This document shows positions 60,951 through 64,000 of a stretch of 64,000 nt of DNA, in pieces. Where the stretch lies: the NCBI GenBank assembly GCA_964636405.1, contig CAZWSI010000001.1:1-64000 (forward strand). The letters run 5' to 3'. Position 1 is the first letter of the stretch. The number at the start of each line of letters is the position of its first letter. Below the pieces are notes generated by a model that was not told the DNA's origin, ran no database searches, and saw only the letters and a list, made by a program, of their open reading frames with translations. The stretch is from CAZKGE01 sp964636405. GTDB lineage: Bacteria; Bacillota; Clostridia; Christensenellales; CAG-138. The position numbers were made by a program, and so were the translations under genes.

Positions 60951-63599
60951 CTAGAAGCCGGCGCGCCTGGAGAGCGCGTCCAGCGCCTGTTCGGTTTCCT
61001 TGTCGTTAAAGCAATAGCGCAGCTCGGTAAAGCCGCTCCGCAGCGCCTTGACCTCCTCGCGCACGTCCTTGCCGCGCAGGATCGCGTCGGCCATGATCCC
61101 GGCAAGACGATCGAATTCCGCGTCGCCAAAGCCGAAGCGCGTCATTTCGGATACGCCGATGCGCAGCGCGCCGGAGGCGGTGAAGCCCTCCTCCTCGGGG
61201 GTCGCCTGATAGTTGACGATGATGTTGTTGTTTTCCAGCTTCGTGGCAATCTCCGGCCCAATGCCGTAGCCCACGCGGACGATGACCTGATGCGTTTCGG
61301 TGTAGGAGATGGCCGGATCGCCCACCACGTCGAGGCCCGCGGCCTTGAGCGCCATGGCGAAGTGCTTGGCGTTGTGGATGACGTTCTTTTGATACGCGTC
61401 CTTGAAGGCGTTCATTTCGTAGGCCGCCATGAGGAGGCCAAGGAGCGTGCCAAGGTGGTGGTTGGAAACGCTCCCCGGGAAGGCGCGGCTTTCGATCGTT
61501 TCCCACAGATCGTATTTGAGCTCGCCTTCCTTGAAGGATACGCCGATCACGCCGCGCTGCGGGCCGTAGAAGGTTTTGTGCGTGGAGCCGGTGACGATCT
61601 CCGCGCCCTCCTCGAAGGGCTTTTGGAAGTGCTCGCCCACAAGGCCCAGCACGTGCGCCATGTCGTACATGATGGTCGTTTTCACGCCCGTTTCGTCCAC
61701 GAACTTGCGGATGGCCGCCACAGGCTCCTTATGCAGCACCATGCTCTTGCCGAAGATGATGAGCTCGGGCTTGTACTTTTCGATGACCTTCTTGGTCTCC
61801 TCCACGTCGATTTTATAGATATTGTCCTTAAGCACCGGGAAATTGACGATAGCGGAGCGCTCGGTGGCCGGATCGACGGCGATATAATCGTGCAGCGCGC
61901 CCATGGGCTGGGCCGAAAGGTGGCCGCCCTTGATGATATGGTTGTTGAGCACATAGCCGAGGCGCTGCGGGGTCACCTTGCGGTTAATGCGGTTTTTGAA
62001 ATCCATGAGCGCGGAAAACACCGCCATGTTGGACATCTGGCCGCTGACGACGCGCGTTTCCACCTCGCTCGCGCCAAGGAACTTTTTCATTTCCTCCACG
62101 AGAAGCTGCTCGACCTCGTCGATAAAGCCCGTGCCTTGATAATAGAAGATGTCACGGTCGTAGAAGGACTTCACCTTCTTGTGCTCGGCATAGCGGAAGG
62201 CCGGGTCGGATTCGCAAAGCAGCCGCACCGCGCGGGACTGGGTCTGCTCGGAGGGTATGAGGTTGATGCATTCCTCCTGCCGCCAAACGTGGTTTTGCTG
62301 CGTTTTCGCAACGAGCGTGCGGGCGCGCGCGGCGTAATCGCCCTCGCCCTTGACGGTGACGGGCTTGTCGTAGCCGTAGAGGATGGGCCGCGTAAACGGC
62401 GGCGCGTCGCTGCGGATGTGATAGGGCGCGACGGCGGCGGGCACGCGCTTGCCGCGGATATCGACCTCGACCACATCATCCTTGAGCAAATCGCTGTCGA
62501 GCAGCGCGAGGCCGATGGAGCGCAGCGCCTTGTCGTCGGAAATCACCGTGGCCAGGCCCTCGCCCTCGGAGCGGAAATACGGAACCATGGTGGCGCTGGT
62601 AACATAGCCCACCTCTTTGCCGTCCTTATATACGGGGAAGCCGTGGCGCATGACGCCCTTGCCGGTGAGCGCGATGGGGCGGACGCGGCGGGGCAGCTCC
62701 GCCATATCGGAAAAGTCGCGGTTCATGATGCGCGTAAAGGCGGCGTGCTGCTTTTCAAGCGCGGCGCGGCCGATAAAATCGCCCTTAAGCTCCGAAAAGC
62801 TTACGGCAAACTTCGCCAGCGGCACGGCGAAAACGGGGATCTCGTTGCCATGGATATCCTCGCCCATCTCGTCGCCGTAGAGCGGCAGGGCGGATTCGAG
62901 CCGCAGCGTATCACGCGCGCCGAGACCCGTGGGCCGCGCGCCCTTTTCGATGAGCAACTCCCAAAAGAATCTCGCGTCCTTCGCGTCCACAAACAGCTCG
63001 TAGCCCAGCGGCTCGCCGGTGTAGCCGGTCTTGGCGATGCGCACCTGTTTGCCCGCCATTACGAGGGTGTTCAGCGCGTTCTTGACGGGCTCGGTGAGCT
63101 GGGGTTCGTCGGTGATGCCCAGCAGAATTTCCTTGCTGGCCGGGCCCTGCACGGCGATGGAGGCTACGCTCGCGGTGATGTCGGTCATTTTTGCGTTGAA
63201 ACGGGGCAGCACCTCGTTAAAGTGCGCCACGTCCTTGGGCGTGTTGGACGCGTTGACCACCAGCAGATAGGAATCCTCCTCAAAGCGGTAGAGATACGCG
63301 TCGTCGTACGCGCCGCCCGCCTCGTTGGGCACGATGCAGTACTGCGCCATGTTGAGATCGAGCGCGTTGACGTTGCTGGAAAGCACGTGCTGCAAGAACG
63401 CCTGCGCCTCGGGCCCGTCCACAATGAAGCGCCCCATGTGGGACACGTCGAAGATGCCGCAGACCTTGCGCGTGTAGAGGTGTTCGTCCACAATGCCCGT
63501 GGGATAGTTCATCGGCATTTCCCAGCCGCCGAAATCGACCATGCTGGCCTTTGCGTCGAGATGCGCCTGATAGAGTACCGTGCGTTTGAGTTCGCTCAT
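60951..63599 (-). CDS. Fusion of aminomethyltransferase (GcvT) and serine hydroxymethyltransferase
   Basis: 882 residues from ATG 63599, after GGAGGACGGT. Residues about 1-380 are a full GcvT: YQAHLDAKASMVDFGGWEMP, GIFDVSHMGRF, LRLESALPLYGDEM, and a complete C-terminal domain. From about 415 the chain is a complete PLP fold of SHMT type: QEECINLIPSEQTQSRAV at the start and the PLP lysine Lys675 in TGSTHKTFYGPQRGV, ending at the stop. No stop or frameshift lies between, and the junction (VTVKGEGDYAARARTLVAKT) is short. GcvT makes methylene-THF and SHMT uses methylene-THF plus glycine to make serine, so the fusion could channel the one-carbon unit. It is the first gene of the riboswitch-controlled glycine operon. 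Confidence 0.93.
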   Translation of the reverse strand: MSELKRTVLYQAHLDAKASMVDFGGWEMPMNYPTGIVDEHLYTRKVCGIFDVSHMGRFIVDGPEAQAFLQHVLSSNVNALDLNMAQYCIVPNEAGGAYDDAYLYRFEEDSYLLVVNASNTPKDVAHFNEVLPRFNAKMTDITASVASIAVQGPASKEILLGITDEPQLTEPVKNALNTLVMAGKQVRIAKTGYTGEPLGYELFVDAKDARFFWELLIEKGARPTGLGARDTLRLESALPLYGDEMGEDIHGNEIPVFAVPLAKFAVSFSELKGDFIGRAALEKQHAAFTRIMNRDFSDMAELPRRVRPIALTGKGVMRHGFPVYKDGKEVGYVTSATMVPYFRSEGEGLATVISDDKALRSIGLALLDSDLLKDDVVEVDIRGKRVPAAVAPYHIRSDAPPFTRPILYGYDKPVTVKGEGDYAARARTLVAKTQQNHVWRQEECINLIPSEQTQSRAVRLLCESDPAFRYAEHKKVKSFYDRDIFYYQGTGFIDEVEQLLVEEMKKFLGASEVETRVVSGQMSNMAVFSALMDFKNRINRKVTPQRLGYVLNNHIIKGGHLSAQPMGALHDYIAVDPATERSAIVNFPVLKDNIYKIDVEETKKVIEKYKPELIIFGKSMVLHKEPVAAIRKFVDETGVKTTIMYDMAHVLGLVGEHFQKPFEEGAEIVTGSTHKTFYGPQRGVIGVSFKEGELKYDLWETIESRAFPGSVSNHHLGTLLGLLMAAYEMNAFKDAYQKNVIHNAKHFAMALKAAGLDVVGDPAISYTETHQVIVRVGYGIGPEIATKLENNNIIVNYQATPEEEGFTASGALRIGVSEMTRFGFGDAEFDRLAGIMADAILRGKDVREEVKALRSGFTELRYCFNDKETEQALDALSRRAGF

Positions 63600-63664
63600 A
63601 CCGTCCTCCTGCAATGCAATTTTTTGTCAAAGCTGTTTGTCCGCCGGTTTCCGTTTTTTAGCAT

Positions 63665-63862
63665 AAAAAAAGATACGAAACGAAAGCCGTCCCGTATCTC
63701 TGTTTCCGTACCTGAGAGCGTTTCCTCCTTCGGTGCCCAGCAAAGGGCTTTCCAGAGCTTCGTCAGACGGCGATCCTTGGGCCTGAGAGCTTCCGGCGCG
63801 CTTGGGCGGCACGCTATTTCTCCTTCGGCTACCGGCTGGCGGTATCTCCCGCCGTCCTCATC
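63665..63862 (-). promoter_or_regulatory. Tandem glycine riboswitch with terminator
   Basis: Two aptamers on the minus strand. The first (about 63857-63766) has GGGAGATACCG, GCCGAAGGAGAAA and GCTCTCAGGCCCAAGGA. The second (about 63757-63700) has CTCTGGAAAG, CACCGAAGGAGG and CGCTCTCAGGTA. The second P1 (CTCTG/CAGAG) abuts and shares a base with the terminator stem GATACG/CGTATC (63698-63672), which is followed by a T-run. Glycine should favour read-through, an ON switch feeding glycine degradation. Confidence 0.95.
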
Positions 63863-63897
63863 CGAACTATGCGATTGTCCATGCTTGACCACGCCTT

Positions 63898-63926
63898 ATT
63901 ATACCGGCGCGCGGCGCGCTTGTAAA
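63898..63926 (-). promoter_or_regulatory. Promoter of the glycine operon
   Basis: Minus strand TTTACA (63926-63921) and TATAAT (63903-63898) with a 17-base spacer. The predicted start lies about 30 bases before the first aptamer. From here to 64000 I see no further feature. Confidence 0.8.
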
Positions 63927-64000
63927 GCAAATTTTGCCTGCCCGCGCAAGGCTTGCAGCTTTGCACAGGCGTGTGGCGGGCGGGGCTACGGCTTCTTCTG

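Overview
The window looks like the chromosome of a GC-rich anaerobic Firmicute of the class Clostridia, probably a gut species. The evidence is a class II (B12-dependent) ribonucleotide reductase, a CIRCE-controlled hrcA-grpE-dnaK-dnaJ operon, a T-box in front of thrS, an S-box in front of metK, a radical-SAM/B12 lysine fermentation operon, a riboswitch-controlled glycine cleavage operon, a sortase-type surface protein and many strong Shine-Dalgarno sequences with TTG or ATG starts. I cannot name a genus. Most of the window is dense core chromosome. The islands of lower GC and broken genes are at about 1-1000 and 5200-7100.

Layout. 1-1310: 5' part of rsgA (minus), an almost empty AT-rich gap, and tRNA-Leu(TAA). 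1369-5222: nrdJ with a near-consensus promoter, a DUF202 membrane protein, and an FMN-binding split-barrel protein with an operator-like palindrome over its promoter. 5398-7100: remnant zone with a truncated OmpR-type regulator, helically phased ATTAGCAA repeats, tRNA-Arg(CCT) with a truncated tRNA copy upstream of it, and a signal-peptide-only ORF. 7107-12195: a MerR-like/LuxR-like regulator and a large cell-wall-anchored protein that carries an in-frame stop just after its signal peptide and a striking ubiquitin-like domain. 12271-17341: serpin lipoprotein, MATE transporter, sigma/anti-sigma pair. 17625-22944: thrS with T-box, then divergent lepA-hemW. 23050-27998: the CIRCE heat-shock operon. 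28285-30814: a proline-rich protein and uppP.

30825-37314 is the metabolic centrepiece: a consensus promoter, a lysine riboswitch and the operon kal-kce-kdd-kamA-kamD-kamE, which converts lysine through beta-lysine and 3,5-diaminohexanoate to acetoacetate and crotonyl-CoA. The 3' strand of the riboswitch P1 helix is also the 5' strand of the intrinsic terminator. Lysine binding should therefore prevent termination, an ON switch that suits catabolism. Two copies of a 135-bp repeat sit inside this operon, each ending exactly on the start codon of the next gene (kce and kamA). 37498-50972: a DAACS transporter, dnaX-ybaB-recR-hydrolase-yqeC, metK behind an S-box, two dockerin-bearing phosphodiester glycosidase paralogues, murC, a glutaredoxin-like protein and an orphan KdpDE-like pair. 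51122-57656: lipid kinase, DUF5711, CvpA, EEP nuclease-like protein, prepilin-like protein and sulfatase. 57726-63926: a glycine operon (riboswitch, gcvT fused to a serine hydroxymethyltransferase, gcvH, gcvPA, gcvPB).

Two unrelated intergenic repeat families are visible. Family A (three copies, at about 17350, 28005 and 37320) is a multi-hairpin palindromic element found only between convergent gene ends, where it can serve as a bidirectional terminator. Family B is the 135-bp element in the lysine operon. Four amino-acid-related RNA sensors (T-box/Thr, S-box/SAM, lysine, tandem glycine) control four units here.
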